A stretch of DNA of 51,453 nt from assembly GCA_015063725.1 (NCBI GenBank), contig SVTP01000012.1:1-51453 (forward strand). The letters run 5' to 3'. The notes under the pieces were generated by a model. The model did not search any database and was not told the DNA's origin. It worked only from the letters and a program-made list of their open reading frames with translations. This stretch comes from Oscillospiraceae bacterium. Lineage in GTDB: Bacteria > Bacillota > Clostridia > Oscillospirales > CAG-272. Of the stretch, positions 32,455 to 40,389 are shown in pieces. Within the stretch, counting starts at the first letter, position 1. Every line of letters starts with the position of its first letter. A program made the position numbers and the translations under genes.

Positions 32455-32483
32455 TTGACATAGGCGCTCTTTTGTGGTATAAT
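32455..32483 (+). promoter_or_regulatory. Consensus promoter of mntP
   Basis: TTGACA (32455-32460), 17-bp spacer, TATAAT (32478-32483): both boxes perfect. The leader of about 27 nt leaves no room for a yybP-ykoY manganese riboswitch. Confidence 0.85.
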
Positions 32484-32515
32484 AAAACGGTAAAAAGAGA
32501 GGTGTTAAACGCTTT

Positions 32516-33100
32516 ATGAATTTTGAATTTTTCTTGATGAGCATAGCCCTTGGCGCAGGACTTGCGATGGATGCCTTTTCGGTATCTCTTGCCAACGGCT
32601 TGAATGAGCCTTGCATGCGCACGCGCAAGATGTGCGGCATCGCCGGTGTGTTCTCTCTGTTCCAGTTTGCCATGCCTATGATCGGTTGGGTGTGTGTACA
32701 TACCGTTATGCAGTATTTTCAAGTATTCGGCAAGCTCATTCCGTGGATCGCGCTCGGACTTCTCGCCTTTATCGGCGGCAAGATGCTCTATGAGGGCATT
32801 ACCTGCAAGGAGGAAGACTGCGGATGCACCTCTATCGGTCTCTCGGCGCTTCTTGTGCAAGGCGTGGCAACGTCCATTGATGCACTTTCGGTCGGTTTTA
32901 CCATTGCCGAGTACGATTGGCTGATGGCACTTATTTGCTGCCTTGTGATTGCCATCGTCACTTTTGTTTTGTGCGCAGGCGGACTTCTTTTGGGCAAGAG
33001 CTTTGGCACAAAGCTTGCGGGCAAGGCATCTATCTTTGGCGGCTCAATTCTCATCATCATCGGCATCAAAATTTTTGTCGAAGGCGTTTTCTTGGCATAA
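32516..33100 (+). CDS. mntP: MntP-type manganese efflux pump
   Basis: 194-residue membrane protein with six segments in two inverted halves. Paired metal motifs are AMDAFSVSLA in segment 1 and SIDALSVGFT in the second half, as in MntP (YebN), which exports Mn2+. The loop KEEDCGCTS is Cys-rich and may be a species feature. Initiation: GAGAGG lies 11-13 nt upstream of the ATG, rather far. Together with the CDF gene at the left end it adds metal export capacity. Confidence 0.9.
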   Translation: MNFEFFLMSIALGAGLAMDAFSVSLANGLNEPCMRTRKMCGIAGVFSLFQFAMPMIGWVCVHTVMQYFQVFGKLIPWIALGLLAFIGGKMLYEGITCKEEDCGCTSIGLSALLVQGVATSIDALSVGFTIAEYDWLMALICCLVIAIVTFVLCAGGLLLGKSFGTKLAGKASIFGGSILIIIGIKIFVEGVFLA

Positions 33101-33147
33101 GAGCAGAAATGCTACTATGATATAAAAACAAAAAACAGGAGGTTCTT

Positions 33148-33954
33148 ATGGAAAAATTTTTGAACTGGATCATCCCAATTTTGCAGGACGTAGGTCTCAA
33201 GCTCTTGATTTCTATTGCCATCTTCATTGTTTGCCGACTCATTATCAGGGCGGTTGTCAAGGCGTTGCGCACCGGCAAGGCGGCGCAAAAAATGGAGCCC
33301 ACCGTGGCACATTTCCTTGCTAACTTTGTCAACATTGTTTTATACATTATACTCGCAGTCACCATCATTGCCATTATGGGTGTACCCATGGCATCGGTTA
33401 TTGCAGCCATTGCATCTGCCGGTGTTGCCATCGGTCTGGCATTGCAGGGGGCGCTCTCCAACTTTGCGGGCGGCATTATGATCTTACTCTTCCACCCCTT
33501 CCGCGTTGGTGATTTTATCGAGGTCGACGGTTTTTCCGGTACGGTTGACGATATCGACGTCTTTTATACCTTTCTCAAAACTCCCGATAACAAGGCTGTC
33601 ACCGTTCCCAACGGCAGTATCATGAGCAACTCTGTTGTGAACTATTCGGTCAACGGTACCCGCCGCGTGGACTTGACCATTGGCGTGGCATACGGCAGTG
33701 ATATCGACCGTGTAAAGGCAATTCTTCTTGAAGAAGGAAGCAAGCACGAGCTCGTTCTCAAGGATCCCGAGCCCTTCTGCCGTCTTTCGGTACAAGGTGA
33801 CAGCTCTCTTGATTTTGTTCTGCGTTTGTGGACAGAGACCGCCAACTATTGGCAGGTCAATTTCGACGTTCTCGAAGCGATCCACAAGAGACTGGAAGCC
33901 GAGGGGATCGAGATCCCGTATCCGCAGATGGATGTTCATGTCAAAAAGGACTGA
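33148..33954 (+). CDS. Small-conductance mechanosensitive channel (MscS family)
   Basis: 268 residues, normal for MscS. Three N-terminal membrane segments, the pore-lining third helix with alternating Gly/Ala (ASAGVAIGLALQGALSNFAGG), then the beta domain (PFRVGDFIEVDGFSGTV) and alpha/beta cytosolic vestibule. It opens on membrane tension to relieve osmotic stress. The ATG has AGGAGG 6 nt upstream. A promoter-like TTGGCA-18-TATGAT overlaps the end of mntP (33092-33121). Confidence 0.94.
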   Translation: MEKFLNWIIPILQDVGLKLLISIAIFIVCRLIIRAVVKALRTGKAAQKMEPTVAHFLANFVNIVLYIILAVTIIAIMGVPMASVIAAIASAGVAIGLALQGALSNFAGGIMILLFHPFRVGDFIEVDGFSGTVDDIDVFYTFLKTPDNKAVTVPNGSIMSNSVVNYSVNGTRRVDLTIGVAYGSDIDRVKAILLEEGSKHELVLKDPEPFCRLSVQGDSSLDFVLRLWTETANYWQVNFDVLEAIHKRLEAEGIEIPYPQMDVHVKKD

Positions 33955-33973
33955 TACAAGGCATTTTAAAATC

Positions 33974-34006
33974 AAAATCCGCCGATTTTTTCGGCGGATT
34001 TTTTGT
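33974..34006 (+). terminator. Intrinsic terminator of the MscS gene
   Basis: Perfect 12-bp stem AAAATCCGCCGA (33974-33985) with TCGGCGGATTTT (33991-34002), T-rich loop and T tail. Confidence 0.9.
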
Positions 34007-34058
34007 GTTATTTTTTTGTTTTTTCAATGTCCTTTTCTTTAATTTTTTGTGTCCGCGG

Positions 34059-34087
34059 TTGACTTTGTAATTTTATTGTGCTATAAT
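34059..34087 (+). promoter_or_regulatory. Promoter of the ABC exporter operon
   Basis: TTGACT (34059-34064), 17-bp spacer, TATAAT (34082-34087) with extended -10 TGC. Confidence 0.8.
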
Positions 34088-34137
34088 GTTATATTGTAAA
34101 TTTATAGTTATATTTAGAAAGGAACAATTGTAGGAGT

Positions 34138-35895
34138 ATGCTGAAAAAACTCGCAAAATGTGTGCGGGAGTACAAAAAGGAAGCGATTCTGACGCTTTGC
34201 CTGATGATAGGCGAGGCGATCATTGAAACCCTCATCCCCTTTGTAACCGCTACCTTTTTGATCAACCAGATCCAAACGCAGGGCAAAAACCTGGATATGG
34301 GTTACATTTTGGTGGTTGGCGGTGTGTTGGTGCTGATGGCGGCGGCGTCCTTGGTCTGTGGCGGCCTTGCCGGATTTACATCTGCACGCGCGTCTGCCGG
34401 CTTTGCCAAAAATCTGCGTCATGACATCTATGAAAAGATCCAATCCTTCAGCTTCGGTAACATCGACAAATTCTCATCCGCCTCTCTTGTCACGCGTATC
34501 ACCACCGACGTGCAGCACGTACAAATGGCGTTTATGATGATCATCCGCACGGCAGTGCGCAGCCCTTTGATGCTGATTTTTTCCATTGCGATGTCGGCAT
34601 ATATGGGCGGTTGGCTTGCCGCAACCTTTGTGGTGGTCATTCCCATTCTTGGCGGCGGCTTGTTTTTGGTCAGCCGTAAGGCAATGCCCGCTTTTCGCCG
34701 TGTGTTCAAAAAGTATGACCGCCTCAACGAATCTATCGAAGAAAACGTGCGCGGTATGCGCGTTGTAAAGGGATTTTCGCGTGAGGAATACGAAAAAGAG
34801 AAGTTTTCCAATGCGGCGGACTCCATTTGCAACGACTTTACCCGCGCCGAACGCATTGTAGCACTCAACACCCCCTTGATGAACTTCTGCATGTATTTCA
34901 ATATGGCAGTTGTTTTATTGCTCGGCTCGTTTATGGCGATCAACGGCATTGGCGGTGTACAGATCGGTCAGATCTCCGCGCTTTTGACCTACGGTATGTC
35001 CATTTTGATGTCCTTGATGATGCTCTCTATGATCTACGTCATGTTGACCATGTCCATGCAGGCAGCAAAGCGTATTTGCGAGGTGCTGGATGAGGAGCCC
35101 GATATGCATGATCCCGCAAACCCCATCACCGAGGTCAAGGACGGCTCTATTGATTTTATAGACGTCAACTTCAAATATTCGGCACAGGCACAAAAGTTTG
35201 CGCTTTTCGATATCGATCTGCACATCGATTCGGGCATGACCGTTGGCATCATCGGCGGTACGGGCTCGAGTAAATCCACGCTTGTTCAGCTCATTCCGCG
35301 TCTGTACGATGCCACCGAGGGCTGTGTAAAGGTGGGCGGCGTAGACGTGCGTGAGTACTCGATGGAGAGCTTGCGCAACAGTGTTGCGTTCGTGCTGCAA
35401 AAGAACCTGTTGTTTGCAGGCACCATTAAAGAAAATCTGCGTTGGGGCAACCCCAATGCAACTGATGCCGAAATTGAGGAGGCTTGCCGTCTTGCGCAAG
35501 CGGATGAGTTCGTGCGCTCCTTCCCGAACGGCTACGATAGTATGATCGAGCAGGGAGGCACCAACGTCTCGGGCGGACAAAAGCAGCGCCTTTGCATTGC
35601 GCGCGCGCTTCTGAAAAAGCCCAAGATCCTCATTCTCGATGACTCCACAAGTGCGGTGGACACAAAGACCGATGCGTTCATTCGCGCGGGCTTTAAGTCC
35701 TACATTCCCGAAACCACCAAGATCATCATTGCGCAACGCATCTCCTCGGTGCAGGATGCCGACCTGATTTTGGTCATGGAGAACGGCAAGATCGCGCAAA
35801 AGGGCACGCACGAGGAGCTCCTTGCAACCAGCGAGATCTATCGCGAGGTCTGGGAGCAACAAACGAACGGAGGTGACAAAGATGAAGAAGTCTAA
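34138..35895 (+). CDS. ABC exporter half-transporter, degenerate-site subunit
   Basis: 585 residues: six membrane segments (about 1-310) and an ATPase domain (about 335-580). Walker A is GGTGSSKST, signature NVSGGQKQR, and Walker B LILDDSTSAVD, where the catalytic Glu is replaced by Asp. This is the pattern of the degenerate-site partner in heterodimeric exporters such as TM287/288, LmrCD or BmrCD. The next gene overlaps by 14 bp and carries the canonical Glu. Function: likely drug or lipid export; substrate unknown. The start has GGAG only 2 nt upstream and AAAGGA 14 nt upstream. Confidence 0.93.
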   Translation: MLKKLAKCVREYKKEAILTLCLMIGEAIIETLIPFVTATFLINQIQTQGKNLDMGYILVVGGVLVLMAAASLVCGGLAGFTSARASAGFAKNLRHDIYEKIQSFSFGNIDKFSSASLVTRITTDVQHVQMAFMMIIRTAVRSPLMLIFSIAMSAYMGGWLAATFVVVIPILGGGLFLVSRKAMPAFRRVFKKYDRLNESIEENVRGMRVVKGFSREEYEKEKFSNAADSICNDFTRAERIVALNTPLMNFCMYFNMAVVLLLGSFMAINGIGGVQIGQISALLTYGMSILMSLMMLSMIYVMLTMSMQAAKRICEVLDEEPDMHDPANPITEVKDGSIDFIDVNFKYSAQAQKFALFDIDLHIDSGMTVGIIGGTGSSKSTLVQLIPRLYDATEGCVKVGGVDVREYSMESLRNSVAFVLQKNLLFAGTIKENLRWGNPNATDAEIEEACRLAQADEFVRSFPNGYDSMIEQGGTNVSGGQKQRLCIARALLKKPKILILDDSTSAVDTKTDAFIRAGFKSYIPETTKIIIAQRISSVQDADLILVMENGKIAQKGTHEELLATSEIYREVWEQQTNGGDKDEEV

Positions 35896-37843
35896 CGTCT
35901 CTTCCAAATCGGGCTTTTCCTCTATGATGCGTCCGCCCAAGCGTAAATTGAACATGGGAATGCTCAAACGCCTGATCAAAATGCTGTTTGAATATTATCC
36001 CGTTCTGCTTCCCGTTTCTATCGTTTGCATCATCTTCTGTGCCGTGACCTCTGCCATTCCCGCAATCTTCCTCAAAGAAGTCACCAACGCGATCACCTAC
36101 GCGTGGGAGAACAGCGTGGCGTGGGAGGAAGCTAAGAACGACATCATTCCCAAGGTTTGCGTTCTGATCGGCTTTTATGCCGTTTCCATCGTTGCCATCA
36201 CACTGGAAACGCAATTGATGGCAGGCATTACGCAAAGCTTTTTGAGCAAGATGCGTAAGGCACTGTTTGCAAAAATGCAAAACCTGCCCATCAAGTATTT
36301 TGACACCAACAAGCACGGCGACATTATGAGCCGTTACACCAACGATATCGACACGCTCCGTCAGCTGGTAGGGCAGTCGCTCCCCACGCTCATTCGCGCA
36401 AGCGTTATCGTTGTCAGCGTGTTTTTTATCATGCTGTATTACAGTCTGTATCTGACGCTCATCCTTTTGTTGGGCGTGGTACTGATGATCACCGTTACCA
36501 AATTCTTTGGTGGCAACTCCGCGCGCTTCTTTATCGCCCTGCAAAAGACCGTTGGTAAGCAAGAGGGCTTTGTGCAAGAGATGATGAGCGGACAAAAGGT
36601 CGTTAAGGTTTTCTGTCACGAGGATGCCAGCCAAAAGGACTTTGACGCCATTAACAACGAGCTGTTTGAAAACGGCTATCGCGCAAACGCGTGCGCCAAT
36701 ATGCTCGGCCCCATCATTATGAACATTGGTAACATCCTTTACGTTATCTTGGCTATGGTGGGTAGCTTGTTCCTGGTTCTGCAAATCCCCAACCCGGGCA
36801 TTCAAAGCTTGTTTGCAGGGCTGGTTGCCATCGATGCGGGTATTATCGTGTCCTTCCTTTCCATGGCAAAGCAGTTCACAGGCAACATCAACCAAGTCTC
36901 TCAGCAGATCAACTCCATTGTTATGGCAATGGCAGGTGCCCAGCGTGTATTCACCCTGATGGATGCAGAGCCCGAGGTCGATGACGGCTACGTAACGCTT
37001 GTAGATGCCGAGATCCTTCCCGACGGAACCATCCGCGAAGCAGACCATCACACGGGTGAGTGGGCATGGAAGCATCCCCACGGCGACGGTACCGTTACCT
37101 ATCAGCAGCTGCGCGGTGACGTGCGCATGACCGAGGTCGACTTTGCCTATGAAGAGGGCAAGCCCGTTTTGCATGACGTCAGCGTATTTGCCGAGCCCGG
37201 ACAAAAGGTTGCCTTTGTTGGCGCTACGGGTGCGGGCAAGACCACCATCACCAACCTGATCAACCGCTTTTATGATATTGCCGACGGTAAGATCCGTTAT
37301 GACGGCATCAACATCAACAAGATCAAAAAGAGTGACCTGCGTCGCTCCCTCGGCATCGTTTTGCAGGATACCAACCTCTTCACGGGTACGGTTCTTGACA
37401 ACATCCGTTACGGTAAGCTCGATGCCACCGATGAGGAGTGTATGGAAGCCGCAAAGCTTTCGGGCGCACACGACTTTATCACACGTTTGCCCGAGGGCTA
37501 CAACACCGAGCTGACCAACAACGGTGCAAACCTTTCGCAAGGACAAAGACAGCTTATCGCCATTGCGCGTGCGGCGGTTGCCGATCCCCCCGTTATGATC
37601 CTCGACGAGGCAACGTCCTCGATCGACACCCGTACCGAGGCGATCGTACAAAAGGGAATGGATGCCTTGATGAAGGGCAGAACGGTGTTCGTTATCGCGC
37701 ATCGCCTTTCCACCGTCCGCAACTCCGACGTCATCATGGTGCTTGACCACGGTCGCATCATTGAGCGCGGCAACCACGAAAAGCTGATTGCCGAGCGCGG
37801 ACAGTACTATCAGCTCTACAAGGGCGTGTTCGAGTTGGAATAA
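35882..37843 (+). CDS. ABC exporter half-transporter, catalytic-site subunit
   Basis: 653 residues with an N-terminal 30-residue polar stretch, six membrane segments (about 45-345) and an ATPase domain (about 415-650). Walker A GATGAGKTT, signature NLSQGQRQ and Walker B MILDEATSSID, with the catalytic Glu. Extra residues between the two domains (about 370-405, TGEWAWKHPHGDG) are unusual and may be a short inserted loop. The ATG at 35882 lies inside the previous gene with GGAGGTG 6 nt before it, showing coupled synthesis of the heterodimer. Confidence 0.93.
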   Translation: MKKSNVSSKSGFSSMMRPPKRKLNMGMLKRLIKMLFEYYPVLLPVSIVCIIFCAVTSAIPAIFLKEVTNAITYAWENSVAWEEAKNDIIPKVCVLIGFYAVSIVAITLETQLMAGITQSFLSKMRKALFAKMQNLPIKYFDTNKHGDIMSRYTNDIDTLRQLVGQSLPTLIRASVIVVSVFFIMLYYSLYLTLILLLGVVLMITVTKFFGGNSARFFIALQKTVGKQEGFVQEMMSGQKVVKVFCHEDASQKDFDAINNELFENGYRANACANMLGPIIMNIGNILYVILAMVGSLFLVLQIPNPGIQSLFAGLVAIDAGIIVSFLSMAKQFTGNINQVSQQINSIVMAMAGAQRVFTLMDAEPEVDDGYVTLVDAEILPDGTIREADHHTGEWAWKHPHGDGTVTYQQLRGDVRMTEVDFAYEEGKPVLHDVSVFAEPGQKVAFVGATGAGKTTITNLINRFYDIADGKIRYDGININKIKKSDLRRSLGIVLQDTNLFTGTVLDNIRYGKLDATDEECMEAAKLSGAHDFITRLPEGYNTELTNNGANLSQGQRQLIAIARAAVADPPVMILDEATSSIDTRTEAIVQKGMDALMKGRTVFVIAHRLSTVRNSDVIMVLDHGRIIERGNHEKLIAERGQYYQLYKGVFELE

Positions 37844-37859
37844 GAAAAGGGAATACGGT

Positions 37860-38363
37860 ATGAAAGCTTCTATCGTTTCAAACGCCCGTTTGCGCAGTCT
37901 TTCTGCCCAGACGGTCAAAACCTTGAAGGAACAAAATCTCACAGTGGCAACGGCAGAATCCTGCACGGGCGGACTGATCGCCAAAAGCATCACTGACGTG
38001 GCAGGCAGCTCCGCGGTGCTCGCAGGCGGCATGGTGACCTACACCAACCGCATCAAAATCGACGTCCTTGGCGTGGATGCCGACATCATCGACGAGCATA
38101 CTGAGGTCAGCCATGCTTGCGCGGGAGCAATGGCAGAGCGCGCGAGAGAGATGTTTGGCACCGATTATGCACTCTCGGCAACGGGATACGCAGGTCCCGG
38201 TGGTGGTACCGAAAAGGACCCCACGGGTACCGTTTATATCGGTATCGCAACGCCCACGGGCGCGCGCACCGAGCGCATCTGTGTAGAAAACGCCACGCGC
38301 GCACAAGTGCGCAACACAGTAGCGCATTATGCGCTCAAAATGCTGCTGGATGAGGTGAAATAG
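37860..38363 (+). CDS. pncC: Nicotinamide-nucleotide amidohydrolase (CinA C-terminal domain)
   Basis: 167 residues, a stand-alone CinA C-terminal domain. It deamidates nicotinamide mononucleotide to nicotinate mononucleotide, recycling NAD breakdown products. Motifs TAESCTGGLIAKSITDVAGSS and SATGYAGPGGGTEKDPTGTV are intact. ATG is preceded by GGGAATACGGT, a weak ribosome site; spacing of 16 bp after the ABC gene suggests co-transcription. The N-terminal CinA domain is absent. Confidence 0.93.
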   Translation: MKASIVSNARLRSLSAQTVKTLKEQNLTVATAESCTGGLIAKSITDVAGSSAVLAGGMVTYTNRIKIDVLGVDADIIDEHTEVSHACAGAMAERAREMFGTDYALSATGYAGPGGGTEKDPTGTVYIGIATPTGARTERICVENATRAQVRNTVAHYALKMLLDEVK

Positions 38364-38370
38364 TTTTTTA

Positions 38371-38423
38371 AGGGGGAACTTTTTGAGAAAAGTTCCCCCT
38401 TTGACCCCCTCAAAAACTTTCGC
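38371..38423 (+). repeat. A element, copy A8 (3' of pncC)
   Basis: Stem AGGGGGAACTTTT (38371-38383) with AAAAGTTCCCCCT (38388-38400), then GACCCCCTCAAAAACTTTCG. Forward orientation, 7 nt after the stop. Confidence 0.85.
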
Positions 38424-38455
38424 ACAATCATTCACAAAATAGCATTGATGCTTTG

Positions 38456-38527
38456 CGGATAGACAGCTGCTCGCGGTAGCAAGAGCACCTCCTTGCGAGG
38501 CGCGTCGACTGTCCGTTGGTGAACTAA
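38456..38527. repeat. B element, copy B3 (short)
   Basis: Contains GCGGATAGACAGCTGCTCGC at the left and GACTGTCCGTTGGTGAACTAAC at the right, the latter an inverted version of the B start. Lies between inverted A copies at the pncC/lysC convergent junction. Confidence 0.55.
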
Positions 38528-38550
38528 CAACTCTATTTCGTGATTTCCCG

Positions 38551-38605
38551 TTAGAGAGTTCTTGAAAGGGGTGTGGGGGAAACTTCTGCAAGAAGTTTCC
38601 CCCAC
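38551..38605 (-). repeat. A element, copy A9 (3' of lysC)
   Basis: Perfect 15-bp stem GTGGGGGAAACTTCT (38573-38587) with AGAAGTTTCCCCCAC (38591-38605), tail TTAGAGAGTTCTTGAAAGGG. Reverse orientation, 15 nt beyond the lysC stop. Confidence 0.85.
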
Positions 38606-38620
38606 AAATCCTTTATTTAC

Positions 38621-39943
38621 TTACTTCACAAATTCATGATAAATAGCGATCAAAGCCTTTTCGAGGTCGTGCTCTTCCACGCCGATGATGATATTGAGCT
38701 CGCTGGAGCCCTGGTCGATCATACGGATGTTGATGCCTGCGGCAGAGATCGCAGAGAAGACACGGGCAGCGGTACCTTTGGCTTTTACCATACCGCGACC
38801 TACAACGGCGAGCAGAGCCAAGCCGTCCTCAATCACGATGCTGTCGGGATGCACGCGCTTGTTGATAGAGGTGAGGATACGCTCGCGCTTGAACTCGTCC
38901 TTGATGCTGGAGCTGGAAACGATCACGCTCATGGTGTCCACGCCCGAGGGCAGATGCTCAAAGGAGATGTCGTTATCCTCAAGCACGTCAAGCACGCGGC
39001 GACCAAAACCGATCTCGGCGTTCATCATATCCTTTTCAATGCTGATAACCGAAAAACCGCGTCTGCCTGCAACACCGGTAATGATGTGTGCGCTGTCGTA
39101 TTCCGAGGTTGCGGAAACGATCATGGTGCCGGGGGCTTCGGGAGCGTTTGTGTTGCGGATGTTGATCGGGATGCCCGCATGGCGGACAGGGAAGATCGCG
39201 TCCTCGTGCAAAACGGAAGCACCCATGTAGGAAAGCTCGCGCAACTCGCGATAGGTGATGGTCTTAATGGGCAGGGGATCGTGCACGATGCGAGGGTCTG
39301 CCATCAGGCAACCCGAAACGTCGGTCCAGTTTTCATAGAGATCCGCCTCTGCGGCGCGCGCAACGATAGAGCCGGTAATATCCGAGCCGCCGCGGCTAAA
39401 GGTCTTAATGGTGCCGTTGGGCATAACACCGTAAAAACCGGGAATAACGGCATAGGGGTGCTTTTTGAGCTCCTCGCGCATCAGGGTATTGGTCTTTTCC
39501 TCGTCAAAGGTGCCGTTCTCGCGGAAGTAGATCACCGACTCGGCATCAATAAAATCGAATTTGAGATATTTTGCAAGAATGAGGGAGTTGAGATACTCAC
39601 CGCGGCTTGCGGCAAAGTCCTGACCGGAATAATGCTCAATGGCGTTGCGGATGTATTCCAGTTCACCCGAAATATCAAAATCCAGACCAAGATCCTCAAT
39701 AATCGAATTGTAGCGGTCGCAAATGCCGGCATAGTAAGAGCCAATATCCTTGCCTTGACGAACGAGGTCATAGCAGTGGTAAAGCATATCGGTCACCTTG
39801 GTGTCATCGCTAAATCTCTTGCCGGGGGCAGAGGCAACAACGTAGCGGCGCGCGGGGTCAGCCTTTACAATTGCGGCAACGCGGCGGAACTGGTTGGCAT
39901 CTGCCAAAGAGGAGCCGCCAAACTTAACAACTTTCATTTCCAT
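38621..39943 (-). CDS. lysC: Aspartokinase
   Basis: 440 residues. Aspartate kinase makes aspartyl phosphate, the first step to lysine, threonine and methionine. The kinase domain starts KVVKFGGSSLADANQF and has FSRGGSDITGSIVARAAEA; tandem ACT domains follow (about 300-440; IEDGLALLAVVGRGM, IRMIDQGSSELNIIIGVEE) and are the likely feedback site. Start at 39943 (MEMKVVK) has AAAGGAA 7 nt upstream. Consensus promoter upstream; the roughly 60-nt leader is too short for a lysine riboswitch. Confidence 0.95.
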   Translation of the reverse strand: MEMKVVKFGGSSLADANQFRRVAAIVKADPARRYVVASAPGKRFSDDTKVTDMLYHCYDLVRQGKDIGSYYAGICDRYNSIIEDLGLDFDISGELEYIRNAIEHYSGQDFAASRGEYLNSLILAKYLKFDFIDAESVIYFRENGTFDEEKTNTLMREELKKHPYAVIPGFYGVMPNGTIKTFSRGGSDITGSIVARAAEADLYENWTDVSGCLMADPRIVHDPLPIKTITYRELRELSYMGASVLHEDAIFPVRHAGIPINIRNTNAPEAPGTMIVSATSEYDSAHIITGVAGRRGFSVISIEKDMMNAEIGFGRRVLDVLEDNDISFEHLPSGVDTMSVIVSSSSIKDEFKRERILTSINKRVHPDSIVIEDGLALLAVVGRGMVKAKGTAARVFSAISAAGINIRMIDQGSSELNIIIGVEEHDLEKALIAIYHEFVK

Positions 39944-40001
39944 ACGAATGTTCCTTTCGTGTTTGCGGGTGAGCAAACGGGGCATTTTTATTATCTACTA
40001 T

Positions 40002-40030
40002 ATTATACGGGATACGGCGGCATTTGTCAA
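40002..40030 (-). promoter_or_regulatory. Consensus promoter of lysC
   Basis: On the minus strand TTGACA (40030-40025), 17-bp spacer, TATAAT (40007-40002): both boxes perfect. Confidence 0.85.
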
Positions 40031-40071
40031 GAAGAAAAGTGACAAAACCCGACGGAATTATCACAAAATAC

Positions 40072-40100
40072 TTGACAAACATAAATTAGGATGATATAAT
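40072..40100 (+). promoter_or_regulatory. Consensus promoter of the T-box operon
   Basis: TTGACA (40072-40077), 17-bp spacer, TATAAT (40095-40100) with extended -10 TGA. Transcription would begin near 40107. A perfect promoter fits control by antitermination. Confidence 0.9.
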
Positions 40101-40106
40101 TATCAA

Positions 40107-40362
40107 TAACAATAAAAATACGTTGACCGAAAACAAGTAGATGCTTTGATTGCGTGCAGAGAGCCGTCGGGTGGTGCAAGACGGGGGCATAGGAGCATTG
40201 AATACAGTTCGCGAGTTTCGTACCGAAGGCAGAAGCTTGTAGGCTACGACGGGCAGCCCGTTACAGCGCACAAAAGTGGTTAGACTGCAAGCAGTCAACA
40301 ACAGAGGTGGTACCGCGGTATTTTTTCACCGTCCTCTGCGCATGTCGCAGAGGGCGGTTTTT
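40107..40362 (+). promoter_or_regulatory. T-box riboswitch, probable tyrosine (UAC) specifier
   Basis: Stem I base: CGAAAAC (40129-40134 region) with GTTTCG; loop-E motif AGTA (40136-40139) opposite GAA (40200-40202), and the specifier directly after it, TAC (40203-40205). AGAGAG and GTGGTGCAAGAC mark the distal stem I. The T-box core GAGGTGGTACCGCGG spans 40304-40318. The terminator pairs CCGTCCTCTGCG (40329-40340) with CGCAGAGGGCGG (40346-40357) and five T; the alternative antiterminator uses the T-box core and CCTCTG. Uncharged tRNA-Tyr should allow readthrough. Specifier assignment is by position; the rest is certain. Confidence 0.93.
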
Positions 40363-40389
40363 GTATATCGGTTAAAAAGGAGAACAACT

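Noticed and set aside
32484..32515. Manganese (yybP-ykoY) riboswitch before mntP
   Set aside because: The leader from the consensus promoter is too short.
39944..40001. Lysine riboswitch in front of lysC
   Set aside because: The leader is about 60 nt and only shows a small GTTTGC/GCAAAC hairpin; the T-box is on the other strand.
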